Positions 42,781-55,600 of a DNA stretch of 64,000 bases are shown one piece after another. The notes below the pieces were generated by a model that had not been told where the DNA came from, ran no database searches, and saw nothing but the letters and a program-made list of their open reading frames with translations. Every line of letters begins with the position of its first letter. Within the stretch, counting starts at the first letter, position 1. This DNA is from a bacterium. GTDB taxonomy: Bacteria; Desulfobacterota; Deferrisomatia; Deferrisomatales; Deferrisomataceae. The position numbers were made by a program, and so were the translations under genes. The stretch covers positions 1-64,000 of the forward strand of contig JALUTY010000021.1 of assembly GCA_027021615.1 (NCBI GenBank), in the 5' to 3' direction.

Positions 42781-42870
42781 GTCCGTCCTCCGGTCCCTCC
42801 CGGTATCCCGGAACCACCGGCACGCAGCTCCCGTCGGCGATCACGTTGAGTCCTGCCGCCTCGGTTCGGG

Positions 42871-43228
42871 TCACGGCCCCTCGGCCTCCTGGAGCACCAC
42901 GAACCGGTTCCCGATGCCCTCGCGGATCCCCTCGGGGAGGTCCTCCCACCGCACCCCGTCCACCTGGATCGGGAGATCCGACTCGGAAAAGGCGTCCCGC
43001 AGGGCTTCGAGCTCCTCGTCGGGAGCAAGCCCCACCACCGCGAGATCGAGGTCCGAGAACCTCCGAGCAGAGCCCTCCACCCGCGACCCGAACACCCGCA
43101 CCTCCCGCCCGCAGGGCGTTTCTCGTAACGGGATCGAGCCCTGAGGTCACGGCCTCGTCTTCGCACCGGTCAAGCACATCCCCCAGGGCCGTCACCGCCT
43201 TGCGCAGACTCGTCAGATCCAGCGCCAC
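42871..43228 (-). pseudogene. HEPN/MNT nucleotidyltransferase pair with internal deletion
   Basis: The first 45 codons (MALDLTSLRKAVTALGDVLD onwards, ending TRNALRAG) match the N-terminus of HI0074-type substrate-binding (HEPN) proteins; in the next frame, GREVRVFGSRVEG and SDLDLAVVG with a tail to the stop at 42871 are the nucleotidyltransferase (MNT) half of the same toxin-antitoxin-like pair. The C-terminal part of HEPN and the N-terminal part of MNT are missing, so one deletion has joined them. The GTG start has GGAG seven bases upstream and a heptamer array 22 bp upstream. Confidence 0.65.
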
Positions 43229-43249
43229 GTGTTGACTCCCATGTAACTT

Positions 43250-43277
43250 CGGTCGTTGGTCGTCGGTCGCCGGTCGG
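43250..43277 (-). repeat. CGGTCNN heptamer array, 4 units
   Basis: Units cggtcgt, tggtcgt, cggtcgc, cggtcgg followed by ggccttcggcc. It is 22 bp upstream of the HEPN/MNT remnant. Confidence 0.85.
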
Positions 43278-43292
43278 GGGCCTTCGGCCGTG

Positions 43293-43432
43293 TCAGGGGT
43301 CAGAATTCAGAAGGACAGTGGACAGGAGGAAGGCGTCGGATGACCCTAGAAGAAGTCCCCGAGAAAACCAGGCTGTTTTTCGGGATTTTCCTGTCCTCTG
43401 TCCGCTGAAATCTGGCTTCTGAAACCCATGCC
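43293..43432. repeat. type II hairpin element, copy 1 (about 140 bp)
   Basis: Begins tcaggggtcagaattcagaag and ends cttctgaaacccatgcc. Its two arms are imperfectly complementary (ggacagtggacagg against cctgtcctctgtcc) and are made of CTG-type heptamers. A reverse-oriented copy is at 61689-61836. A short piece of the same kind (gaattcagaagacaggaatt) is at 46800-46819, between carA and carB. Confidence 0.75.
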
Positions 43433-43485
43433 CCGCCGCCGGCAATGTGCCCGCACCACCGAACGTTACCTTCCCCGTTGTAGGG
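43428..43485. repeat. right-flank repeat module R, copy 3
   Basis: catgccccgccgccggcaat through cgttaccttccccgttgt and aggg. Here it follows the type II element, whereas at 2892 and 17366 it follows the 185-bp element. Confidence 0.75.
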
Positions 43486-43521
43486 TCCCGCAGGGTCTGA
43501 CTGACGATGCCTCCCAGCCTT

Positions 43522-46782
<3,261 letters not shown>

Positions 46783-46910
46783 GGCAGAATCCAGGAGTCG
46801 GAATTCAGAAGACAGGAATTGGGGGACGAGGGTCTCGTGTCGGTGCCGGGGGTCCGCGGGCCGGGGGCCGGAGCGTGGGGATGCGCGTCACCCGTCACCC
46901 GTCACCGAAC
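46783..46910. repeat. carA-carB gap with short repeats
   Basis: The gap holds gaattcagaagacaggaatt (a piece of the type II element) and three tandem heptamers cgtcacc (46887-46907). No gene is seen; whether carB has its own promoter here is open. Confidence 0.55.
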
Positions 46911-48044
46911 TTACCCCTTCTCCATCAGCTCCACGAACCGGCGGAACAGGTACTTGGCGTCGTGGGGGCCGGGGCTCGCCTCGGGGTGGTACTGCACGCT
47001 GAACACCGGGAACTCCCGGTGGCGGATCCCCTCGACCGTGCGGTCGTTGAGGTTCACGTGGGTCACCTCGATGGCGTCCGCGTGGGGGGAGCGCCGCAGG
47101 CTCTCCATGTCGACCACGAAGTTGTGGTTCTGGCTGGTGATCTCCACCTTCTCGGTGGCCAGGTCCTTGACGGGCTGGTTCGCGCCGTGGTGGCCGAACT
47201 TGAGCTTGTGGGTGGTGCCCCCCAGCGCCAGGCCGAGGATCTGGTTGCCCAGGCAGATGCCGAACAGCGGCACCTTGCCCAGGAGACCCCGCACCGCCTC
47301 CACTGCGTAGGGCACCCCCTGGGGGTCGCCGGGGCCGTTGGAGAGGAACACCCCGTCGGGGCTGCGGGCCAGCACCTCTTCGGCCGAGGTCGAGGCGGGC
47401 ACCACGGTCACGTCGCACCCCACCTCGGTCAGGAGCCGAAGGATGTTGTACTTGACCCCGAAGTCGAAGGCCACCACCCGGAACCGTCCCGGGGCGCGGG
47501 GCCTGCGGTACCCCCCCTCCACGGTCCAGTCCCCCTGGTCCCAGCGGTAGGGCTCGGAGCAGGTCACCTCGCGCACCAGGTCCCGGCCCTCGATGGGCGG
47601 GGCCGAGCGGGCCCGCTCCACGAGCTCGCCGGCGTCCAAAACCTCGGTGGAGATCGCGCCCATCATGGAGCCCCGTTCCCGGAGCCGCTTGGTCACGGCC
47701 CGCGTGTCCACCCCCTGGATGCCCACCACCCCCTCCTCGGCCAGGAACTCGCCCAGGCCCTTCCGTGCCCGCCAGTTGGACGGCACCTCCCAGGCCTCCT
47801 TGACGATGAACCCCTCCACGTGGATCCGGTAGGACTCGTAGTCCTCCCCGTTGATGCCGTAGTTGCCGATCTCCGGGTAGGTCATGGCCACGATCTGGCC
47901 CTTGTAGGAGGGGTCGCTCAGCACCTCCTGGTACCCGGTCATGCTCGTGTTGAACACCACCTCGCCCACGGTGGTCCCCTCGGCCCCGAAGGACCAGCCC
48001 GGGAACACGGTGCCGTCGGCCAGGGCCAAAAGCGCCTTCTTCAT
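46911..48044 (-). CDS. carA: carbamoyl-phosphate synthase small subunit
   Basis: A 377-residue glutaminase that feeds ammonia to CarB. The N-terminal domain has [20 protein letters not shown]; the class I amidotransferase triad is Cys in [14 protein letters not shown] and His/Glu in [13 protein letters not shown]. Its ATG overlaps the pyrC stop (ATGA), so it is translated together with pyrC. Confidence 0.97.
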   Translation of the reverse strand: MKKALLALADGTVFPGWSFGAEGTTVGEVVFNTSMTGYQEVLSDPSYKGQIVAMTYPEIGNYGINGEDYESYRIHVEGFIVKEAWEVPSNWRARKGLGEFLAEEGVVGIQGVDTRAVTKRLRERGSMMGAISTEVLDAGELVERARSAPPIEGRDLVREVTCSEPYRWDQGDWTVEGGYRRPRAPGRFRVVAFDFGVKYNILRLLTEVGCDVTVVPASTSAEEVLARSPDGVFLSNGPGDPQGVPYAVEAVRGLLGKVPLFGICLGNQILGLALGGTTHKLKFGHHGANQPVKDLATEKVEITSQNHNFVVDMESLRRSPHADAIEVTHVNLNDRTVEGIRHREFPVFSVQYHPEASPGPHDAKYLFRRFVELMEKG

Positions 48045-49360
48045 GTCGGAAGCCTCTCTGCGGTCTCGAGATTCTCGGCCAGGATCCGGCCGTTCCAATA
48101 CACGGTGCGCCCGCCCACGATCGTGCCCACGGCCCGGCCCCGCAGGTCCATGCCCGCAAACGGGCAGTTGCGCGCCTTCGAGAAGAACGCCGCCGGGTCC
48201 ACGGTCCACCGCGCCTCGGGATCCACCAGGGTGATGTCGGCCGGCCCGCCCGGGGCAAGGGTGCCGCCGGGAAGGCCCAGGGCCCGGGCCGGCCCCCACG
48301 TCAGGGCGGCCACGGCCCGCACCCGATCCAGCAGGCCGTGGTGCACCAGCCGCAGCGTGACCCCCAGGCTGGTCTCCAGCCCGATCACCCCGTTGGGCGC
48401 GGCCTCGAACTCCACCTCCTTCTCGTCCGGGGCGTGGGGGGCGTGATCCGTGGCCACCGCGTCCACCACGCCCCGGCGCAGGGCCTTCTGCACGGCCTCC
48501 ACGTCGGCGATCTCCCGCAGGGGCGGGTTCATCTTGGCGTGGGTGTCGAACGACCGCACCGCGTCCTCGGTCAGGGTGAAGTAGTGGGGCGCGGTCTCGC
48601 CGGTCACCGGCAGGCCCATGCGCTTGGCGTAGCGCAGCAGCTTCATGGACCCCCGGGTGGACAGGTGGGCCAGGTGGAGCCGGCCGCCGGTGCGGCGCGC
48701 CAGCAGCAGGTCCCGGGCCACCTGGATCTCCTCGGCCTCGGCCGGTATGGCCGGGAGCCCCAGGTAGGCCGAGGCCAGGCCCTCGTTCATGGCCCCTCCC
48801 CGGGCCAGGTCCAGGTCCTCGCAGTGGCTCACCACCACCACGCCAAAGGCCGAGGCGTACTCCAGGGCCCGGCGCATCAGCAGGCTCGACGACACCGGGT
48901 GGCCGTCGTCCGTCACGGCCACGCACCCGGCCTCGGCCAGCTCCCCGATCTCGGCCAGGTCCTCGCCCCGCAGGCCCTTGGAGATCGCCCCCACCGGGTA
49001 CACCCGGCACACGCCCCCCCGGTGGGCCTTCTCCAGGATGTACCGGGTCACCTCCGCGTTGTCGTTCACCGGCCGGGTGTTGGGCATGGCCGCCACCGCC
49101 GTGAACCCGCCGGCCGCGGCGGCGCGGGTGCCCGAGACCACGTCCTCCTTGTACTCCTGGCCCGGCTCCCTGAGGTGCACGTGGATGTCGATCAGCCCCG
49201 GCAGCACCCACAGGCCCGAGGCGTCCACCACGGGGGCGGAACCCGGGTCGATCGAGGGCTCCACCGCCAGGATCTTTCCTTCGGCCACGGCCACGTCCCG
49301 GGGGGCGTCCAGGCCCGAGGCCGGGTCGATCACGTGGCCGCCGCGGATCACGAAGTCCAT
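48041..49360 (-). CDS. pyrC: dihydroorotase
   Basis: A 439-residue class I dihydroorotase closing carbamoyl aspartate to dihydroorotate. The zinc-binding [15 protein letters not shown] is near residue 57; further ligands lie in [18 protein letters not shown] and [13 protein letters not shown], and NPPLRE is the substrate motif. The ATG at 49360 is 12 bp inside the pyrB stop, giving overlapping coding. Confidence 0.95.
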   Translation of the reverse strand: MDFVIRGGHVIDPASGLDAPRDVAVAEGKILAVEPSIDPGSAPVVDASGLWVLPGLIDIHVHLREPGQEYKEDVVSGTRAAAAGGFTAVAAMPNTRPVNDNAEVTRYILEKAHRGGVCRVYPVGAISKGLRGEDLAEIGELAEAGCVAVTDDGHPVSSSLLMRRALEYASAFGVVVVSHCEDLDLARGGAMNEGLASAYLGLPAIPAEAEEIQVARDLLLARRTGGRLHLAHLSTRGSMKLLRYAKRMGLPVTGETAPHYFTLTEDAVRSFDTHAKMNPPLREIADVEAVQKALRRGVVDAVATDHAPHAPDEKEVEFEAAPNGVIGLETSLGVTLRLVHHGLLDRVRAVAALTWGPARALGLPGGTLAPGGPADITLVDPEARWTVDPAAFFSKARNCPFAGMDLRGRAVGTIVGGRTVYWNGRILAENLETAERLPT

Positions 49361-50286
49361 TCCGACCTCCCGCCGCCCAACAGCAGGTACAGCACGGCCA
49401 TGCGCACCGCCACCCCGTGCTCCACCTGTTCGAGGATCACCGACCGGGGGCCGTCGGCCAGCTCGGAGGTGATCTCCACCCCCCGGTTCATGGGCCCCGG
49501 GTGCATGACGATCGCGTCGGCCGCCGCCCCCTCGAGCACCCGCGAGTTCAGACCGAACACCCGAGCGTACTCCCGGTCCGACGGGAACACGGCCCGGCCC
49601 AAGCGCTCCTTCTGGATGCGCAGGGCCATGACCACGTCGGCTCCAGCCACGGCCTCGGCCACCCGGGTGTAGGCCTCCACCCCCATCCGCTCCACCTGGG
49701 GCGGCAGCATGGTCGGCGGGCCGCACACCCGCACCCGGGCGCCCAGCTTGGTGAGGGCGTGGATGTTGGACCGGGCTACACGGCTGTTGGCGATGTCGCC
49801 CACGATCGTGACCGTGAGCCCCTCGATCCGGCCCTTGCGCCGACGGATCGTGAACAGGTCCAGCAGGGCCTGGGTCGGATGCTCGTGCCGGCCGTCGCCC
49901 GCGTTGATCACCGAGCACCCGAGCCGCCGGGCCACGAACTCGGCCGCGCCGGCCGCGCCGTGGCGGATCACCACCGCGTCGGGCACCATGGCCTCGATGT
50001 TCCTCACGGTGTCCAGCAGGGTCTCGCCCTTCTTCACCGAGCTGGTGGAGGCCGAGAAGTTCACGGTGTCGGCCGAGAGCCGCTTCTCCGCGATCTCGAA
50101 CGAGAGCCGCGTGCGGGTGGACGGCTCGAAGAACCCGTTCACCACGGTCTTGCCCCGCAGCGCCGGCACCTTCTTCACCTCCCGGCGCGACACCTCCAGG
50201 AACCCCTCGGCCGTGTCGAGGATGTGCACGATCTCCTCGGGCGCCAGGGGCTCAATGGCCACCAGGTCCTTGCGCTGGAACTCCAC
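49348..50286 (-). CDS. pyrB: aspartate carbamoyltransferase catalytic subunit
   Basis: A 312-residue enzyme joining carbamoyl phosphate and aspartate. The carbamoyl-phosphate loop [13 protein letters not shown] is near residue 50, and [17 protein letters not shown] and GPMNRGVEI follow. It starts with GTG at 50286 after GGGGAGG. The gene follows pyrR by 4 bp; no pyrI regulatory subunit is present, as in most non-enteric bacteria. Confidence 0.96.
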   Translation of the reverse strand: MEFQRKDLVAIEPLAPEEIVHILDTAEGFLEVSRREVKKVPALRGKTVVNGFFEPSTRTRLSFEIAEKRLSADTVNFSASTSSVKKGETLLDTVRNIEAMVPDAVVIRHGAAGAAEFVARRLGCSVINAGDGRHEHPTQALLDLFTIRRRKGRIEGLTVTIVGDIANSRVARSNIHALTKLGARVRVCGPPTMLPPQVERMGVEAYTRVAEAVAGADVVMALRIQKERLGRAVFPSDREYARVFGLNSRVLEGAAADAIVMHPGPMNRGVEITSELADGPRSVILEQVEHGVAVRMAVLYLLLGGGRSEWTS

Positions 50287-50290
50287 CGGA

Positions 50291-50854
50291 TCAGACCTCC
50301 CCTTCGTCCCAGCCCGGTTCCACCAGGAACACGGCGTCGTCGGACGGGTCGTCGCCCACCCGGACCTCGATCTCCTCCTCCGGCCGGGTGGGCTCGGCAT
50401 GGCCCACGTAGTCGGGCTGGATCGGCAGCTCCCGGTGTCCCCGGTCCACCAGCACGGCGAGCTGGATGGCCCGGGGCCGGCCCAGGTCCACCAGGGCGTC
50501 CAACGCGGCCCGCACCGTGCGGCCGGTGTAGAGCACGTCGTCCACCAGCACCACCATCCGATCGTCCAGGGAGAACGGGATGTCCGTGGGCCCCAGGGGC
50601 GGCGGGGCCCCCTTGCGGCCCAGATCGTCCCGGTACAGGGTGATGTCGAGCCGGCCCACCGGCACCTCGACCCCCTCGGCCTTGCGGATGTGATCGGCGA
50701 TCCGGCGGGCCAGCCGGTCGCCCCGGCGCACGATCCCCACCAGGGCCAGGCCCTGGGTGCCCCGGTTGCGCTCGAGGATCTCCAGGGCCATGCGCGCCAG
50801 GCTCCGGCGCACGGCGTCGGCGTTCAGGAGCACCCTGCGGTAGGTCTCGGCCAT
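50291..50854 (-). CDS. pyrR: PyrR bifunctional regulator / uracil phosphoribosyltransferase
   Basis: A 187-residue PRTase-fold protein. The PRPP loop [19 protein letters not shown] and the N-terminal [17 protein letters not shown] identify PyrR. In Gram-positives it binds pyr mRNA to cause attenuation; here no PyrR-type antiterminator was found in the leader, so its role may be as an enzyme or by another site. It heads the order pyrR-pyrB-pyrC-carA-carB. An octamer array ends 14 bp upstream of the ATG. Confidence 0.92.
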   Translation of the reverse strand: MAETYRRVLLNADAVRRSLARMALEILERNRGTQGLALVGIVRRGDRLARRIADHIRKAEGVEVPVGRLDITLYRDDLGRKGAPPPLGPTDIPFSLDDRMVVLVDDVLYTGRTVRAALDALVDLGRPRAIQLAVLVDRGHRELPIQPDYVGHAEPTRPEEEIEVRVGDDPSDDAVFLVEPGWDEGEV

Positions 50855-50867
50855 GGGAGGACCCTTT

Positions 50868-50907
50868 GGCTAGAGGGCTGGAAAGCTAGAAAGCTGGAAG
50901 GCCCAAA
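50868..50907 (-). repeat. octamer array, 5 units, in the pyrR leader
   Basis: Units ggctagag, ggctggaa, agctagaa, agctggaa, ggcccaaa, followed by accccttttccgc. It lies directly before the ribosome site of pyrR. Confidence 0.8.
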
Positions 50908-51008
50908 ACCCCTTTTCCGCTCGCCTCCGCCGGCCCCCGGCCAAGGCGGCGGTACCCGGGTGCGACGGATGACCCGGTGAACCACGGAGAACCGAGCCCT
51001 GTCGGAAC

Positions 51009-51047
51009 TCAAAAAAAAACCTTCTCGCCTGGGCGGAGAAGGTTTCG
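51009..51047 (-). terminator. intrinsic terminator of the metalloprotease gene
   Basis: Read on the minus strand, AAACCTTCTC and GAGAAGGTTT flank the loop cgcccaggc, and a run of T's follows (A's at about 51010-51019 on the plus strand). It sits between the metalloprotease-like gene and pyrR, so it separates the two transcripts. Confidence 0.8.
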
Positions 51048-51169
51048 TCTCGGGTTGCGGGGTGAAACGGATCCGACATCGATGCTCCTACGGGCCCCCG
51101 TCTTCGAGTTGGCGGGGAAGTCTACCAGGGCGCCCGAAAGGGGTCAACCGGCCCCGACGATGGTGCCCT

Positions 51170-52576
51170 TCAAAGGCCAAGGGCCGACACGAAGCACCCA
51201 CCAGAGCCCCCGGACCCTCCCCCATCGGGCCCTTCCACCAAGAGGGAGAAATCCAAAGGTGACTCGCCGACATTGACCATTGCCAGGAGAGCGGGGGCCT
51301 CCCCCGACACCCGGATGTCGGTCCGCCCCTCCGGAGCATCAACCACCTCGATCTCGCTGCTCCCGGCCCGGGAAACCGCAAGACGAGCCGTGGCGGGGTT
51401 CACGGGCGTAAACGTCACGCCCAACGTTTCAGGAGCCCGGTCCAACCGAAACAGGTTCGCGCCGAACCGGCCGGGGGCGGTGGATGGTGACGAGGTGTAG
51501 GAGAGAGGAAGGGTCGAGGCGGCCCGCGCCAGGCTTGGAACCGCCGGGGCCCGGAACTGCTCTCCGTCCGGCCAAAAGTCCTCCGGATGAGCGGCAAGAC
51601 TCCAAAAGGCGGCCACGGCATCCTCCAGGGACTCGCCCTGGCGTACGTCGAGCGCGGTGCGCAGGGCCGACTCCAACCCCTCATCGAACGCGTTCGAGAA
51701 GACGTCGATCCAAAGGTCCGTAGCGCCGTACCTCAGCCACAAGAACCCCGGGAAGATGGCAGCGCCGTACTCGTGCAGCCCGTCCTGGCTGTTCAGAGGC
51801 TCCTCCGGCCGTGAGAGGAACCGTTGGACGTAGGTGACGTAGTCGTCCACGTCCGGGGTCACCACCTCCTCCATCCAGGTCGCGGTGGCCTCGAACCACC
51901 ACAGCTCGTTCCGCCATCGGGTGTCGGAAACCTGCTCCTCGTCGTCCCACGGGTACCCCAGGGCCCGCTGCACGGCATGGAACAGCTCGTGAGCCGCCGT
52001 GGCCCGGAGGACCGATCGTTCGTCGTCGGCATGTTGCGAAAAGTCGTCGTTGAACACGAAGTACGCCACCCCGTAGTCCGCGTCGATCTCGGTGTAGGCG
52101 TAGTACGACGAGTCCACGGTGACGGTGACCCACTGCCCCTGCTCGGTGCTGTACACCTCCACGCCCGTGTTCGCAAAGTACACATCCAGATAGTAGTTCC
52201 CCACGCCGTACGGTGCGGGGAACCCCAGATCGACCGTCTCCTGGTACGCGTACTCCAGGGCAGAGGCCGTCTCGTCCACCCAGTCGGGTCGGCCGTTGCC
52301 GTCCGCGTCGGCCCAGTCCGGGTCGGACCGGTCGTAGGCGTCGCCCCAGAGAAGCCGAAAGTGGTCCGTGACAAATGTCGAGGCGTTCCTCGTGGGAACC
52401 GGTGCCACCCCCCGAAGAGCCGAACGGCGGGGAAGCGGCCGGGCCGTCTCGAACCGCCCCGCCTTGTCTCCTCTCAGCCCTGTTGCACAGCGGCCTCCCC
52501 AGGAGGCCGCTGGGACGACGACCGGGAGCACCAAACACATCCCGGTGACCAGAGACCGCCATCGCTTTCGCGCCAT
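51170..52576 (-). CDS. MXAN_6640-like putative zinc metalloprotease, secreted
   Basis: A 468-residue protein with a signal peptide (SLVTGMCLVLPVVVPAASWG), an EF-hand-like calcium loop DADGNGRPDWVDE and a zinc site AAHELFHAVQ near residue 195; WWFEATATWMEE has the third ligand in gluzincin style. The following 200 residues form a beta-rich C-terminal part. The protein ends GGSGGSGGCFVSALGL, a glycine run with Cys-Phe-Val, similar to the start of a 'CFIATAAYG'-type tail but cut short. Protease activity is likely from the motif but not certain. Confidence 0.8.
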   Translation of the reverse strand: MARKRWRSLVTGMCLVLPVVVPAASWGGRCATGLRGDKAGRFETARPLPRRSALRGVAPVPTRNASTFVTDHFRLLWGDAYDRSDPDWADADGNGRPDWVDETASALEYAYQETVDLGFPAPYGVGNYYLDVYFANTGVEVYSTEQGQWVTVTVDSSYYAYTEIDADYGVAYFVFNDDFSQHADDERSVLRATAAHELFHAVQRALGYPWDDEEQVSDTRWRNELWWFEATATWMEEVVTPDVDDYVTYVQRFLSRPEEPLNSQDGLHEYGAAIFPGFLWLRYGATDLWIDVFSNAFDEGLESALRTALDVRQGESLEDAVAAFWSLAAHPEDFWPDGEQFRAPAVPSLARAASTLPLSYTSSPSTAPGRFGANLFRLDRAPETLGVTFTPVNPATARLAVSRAGSSEIEVVDAPEGRTDIRVSGEAPALLAMVNVGESPLDFSLLVEGPDGGGSGGSGGCFVSALGL

Positions 52577-52597
52577 CTCCCTTTTACCTCGCGCAAA

Positions 52598-52625
52598 ACC
52601 GGGGAGGCCCGCAGGCCTCCCCGGT
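52598..52625 (-). terminator. terminator of the giant lipoprotein gene
   Basis: ACCGGGGAGGCC and GGCCTCCCCGGT form a perfect 12-bp stem with a 4-base loop; reading on the minus strand TTTT follows at once. It lies 18 bp after the lipoprotein gene's stop. Confidence 0.75.
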
Positions 52626-52642
52626 CGATTGGGCGGGTTCTT

Positions 52643-55600
52643 TTACGGACCCGCCGGGGTCCACAACATCCACAGATCCAACACCACCCTCCCGTCGGGG
52701 AGGAGGACCACGGAGAACGTCTCGGTCTCTCCGGCCGTGGAGCCCGGATCCGTGGAGGTGCTGATCACCGTGGTCAAAGTGGTGCCATCGGTGGAGAGGC
52801 TCCAGGTGCCCGTCTCGGACCAAGAGGAACCGTCAAACGGATCCGTGCCGGTCACCTGGTAGGTGTTGTCGCTGTTGAAGACGGCGGTCTCGAGCACGAT
52901 CGTGCCGGTGGGATCGAGGTTCTCCCAGGTGCCCACCAGATCAGTCTCCGAGGACGGCGGGGCAGCCCCGGGGCTGGCCGCATCCGTCGGATCGAAGCCC
53001 AACCCCACCTCCAGACCATCACCAACGCCGTCGCCGTCGGTGTCGGGGTTGTCGAACGCCGTGCCGGTGTCCACGGTCTCCACCCGGTTCGGGAGCCCGT
53101 CGTGGTCACCGTCGATCACGTCGAGGATGGCGGCAAAGTAGTCCTCCGCCAGGTCGGCCAGGGTGCCCATGCCGCCCGTATTGTTGGTGATGGCAGCCTC
53201 CAGGGCCAACGGGTTGGCGTCCGTGATGGTCGTCTGATCCAACGACCCGTGGCAGCCGGCGCAGTTGTCGTCGTACAGGGCCGCGCCGTCGAGGCTTCCC
53301 GACGTCTCTCCCTCGGGCGGCGCCTCGCAGGCATCCCCCACGCCGTTCAGGTCGATGTCCTCCTGGCCGGGGTTATACGCGTTCGGGCAGTTGTCCTGCT
53401 CGTCCAGGATGCCGTCCCCGTCCATGTCGCCGGGCTCGCCAACGGTGCTCTGATCCTGGCACGCGTCACCCATCCCGTCCATGTCGGCATCGGCCTGGTC
53501 CGGGTTCGGCACCATCGGGCAGTTGTCCTGCTCGTCCAGGATGCCGTCCCCGTCCGTGTCGCCGGGCTCGCCAACGGTGCCCTGATCCTGGCACGCGTCA
53601 CCCATCCCGTCCATGTCGGCATCGGCTTGGTCCGGGTTCGGCACCATCGGGCAGTTGTCCTGCTCGTCCAGGATGCCGTCCCCGTCCGTGTCGCCGGGCT
53701 CGCCAACGGTACCTTGCTGGCCCTGGCACGCGTCACCCATCCCGTCCATGTCGGCATCGGCCTGGTCCGGGTTCGGCACCATCGGGCAGTTGTCCTGCTC
53801 GTCCGCAATGCCGTCCCCGTCCGTGTCGCCGGGCTCGCCCATCGGCTCCCCGCTCAGCGCGGCCGAGATGGCCTGCAGGTCCTCGTCCGTCAGCCACCCC
53901 AGCTCGTACATGCTTTGCTCTTGGTTCAAGGCGTCACGAATGGCCTCTGGGGACGGATCCTCCACCGTGGTGTTGTCGATACCCAGGTGGCAGGTCTGAC
54001 AGTTCTCCTCGTAAAGGGCCGCGCCGTCCACGAACTCGCCCTCACCAGGGGGCGGAGGCATGGCTCCCGCGTTCCACGAGCACCAGTCCATGGCAGACGA
54101 GTCGTCCAGGGGATCGGAGCCCTCCCGCACCTCGTCTCCGTCCGAGCATCCGTCGTTGTCCGTGTCCCACAACGTCTCATCCGTCCCGAGATCGGCCTCC
54201 TCCCCGTCGAACAGGCCGTCCCAATCCGAGTCCACCCCAAGAGCAGGGCCGGGGACCGTCTGCAAGGAGTTGGGGTCCTCTGGGTCGTCGCCTATGCCGG
54301 TGACCACCACGGATCGGCGCATGCACGGTTGGGACGGATCGGTGCACTCGTCCCACTCCACCGTGAGCATGCCGCCCCACGCATTGAACCAGACCTCTTT
54401 GCCGGGCGCGGGGTACCACATGTCCTCACACACCATGTTGCCGGCGCCGTCGTCGAAGCAGGTGTCGCCACTGTCGGGATCACCGATCACCCCGTCGTCG
54501 TTCACGTCGCGGAACAGCACGATGTTGAACCAGGCATCGCCCTCGCGGTTCAGAAGATCCCCGATCGTCGCGGTCAGGGAGTACCCGCTGTCGCCGGGGC
54601 CGACCGCCGTGGACGCCAGGAGCTCCCGCGTGTACTGCCACTTGTCCCACTCGAACAGGGCGTCCGGGTTGTACTCGTTGACCTCCTTGAGCAAAGCCAC
54701 GCGGTACGGGTACCCGTCGTCGGGCACGCTCACCGCACCCTCGATCGCGAACTCCGCGTCCGTGTCGATGGGATCGGACACGAAGAACTCTGCGTGGGCG
54801 CTGCCACCCTGGCCCAGCTCTGCACCCGTATCCGCGTCGATGAACACCACCGCCACGTCGATCTGGTACGCATCGGGGTCCGTCACGTCCTGCTTCGGGA
54901 AGTCGTAAGGGACCGTAAAGGCACGGGTGAACAGAATCTTGTTTCGATCCCACGTGCTGTAGATCGGATCCCAGTCCCACCAGGGGCAGAAGTCCTCGCC
55001 AGGCGAGCTCGCCTCGTCCTCGGGGTCGGTCCCTGCCACCTGCTCGATGCTGTCGGCCACCCCGTCGCCGTCGCTGTCGGCCAAATGTTCGGCCGGGGTG
55101 CTCTCCGGGTTCCACGGATCGGTTCCCAGCTGCATCTCTTCATAGTTGCTAAAGCCATCGTCGTCCGCGTCCACGGCCGTGGCGCAGGCGCTCCGTCCCA
55201 CGTTGAGGTGGTAGCCGATCTTCACGCCCTCGGGCACCTCCACGTCCGGGGCCTCCCACTTCACGGTGATCCGGGCGGCGTCTTCCACGCCGTCCTCGTC
55301 GGTGTCCACATTGGCCGCAAACCGGGTGGCGCCCTGCTGGTTGTACTCCTGCCAGAGCTGGTTGTTCTCCTCCATCTGCTCCGGGCTCGGGTTGGCCGGG
55401 AGCGGCGGGGGCATCCCCAGAGGCGTGGTGAGGCGTGGGTAGGCGTCCGTCATCCCTGTAATGACCTTCCGATCGAAGGTCTTCGTGTACTCTTGGCCGG
55501 TGGCGTTGTCGACCACCGTTACGACGTACTCACCCGACGTGAAGTCCGACACGATCCGCTCCGAATCGGGCTGCGGGGGCTCGTTCGGGTCCGGTTGGGC

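Noticed and set aside
2607-43277. Heptamer arrays considered as CRISPR repeats
   Set aside because: Units are 7 bp without spacers, and no cas genes are present.
50855-51160. PyrR-binding attenuator in the pyr leader
   Set aside because: I looked for the conserved loop of PyrR-binding RNA on the minus strand and did not find it. The hairpin at 51009-51047 has its T-run facing the end of the metalloprotease gene and is best read as that gene's terminator.
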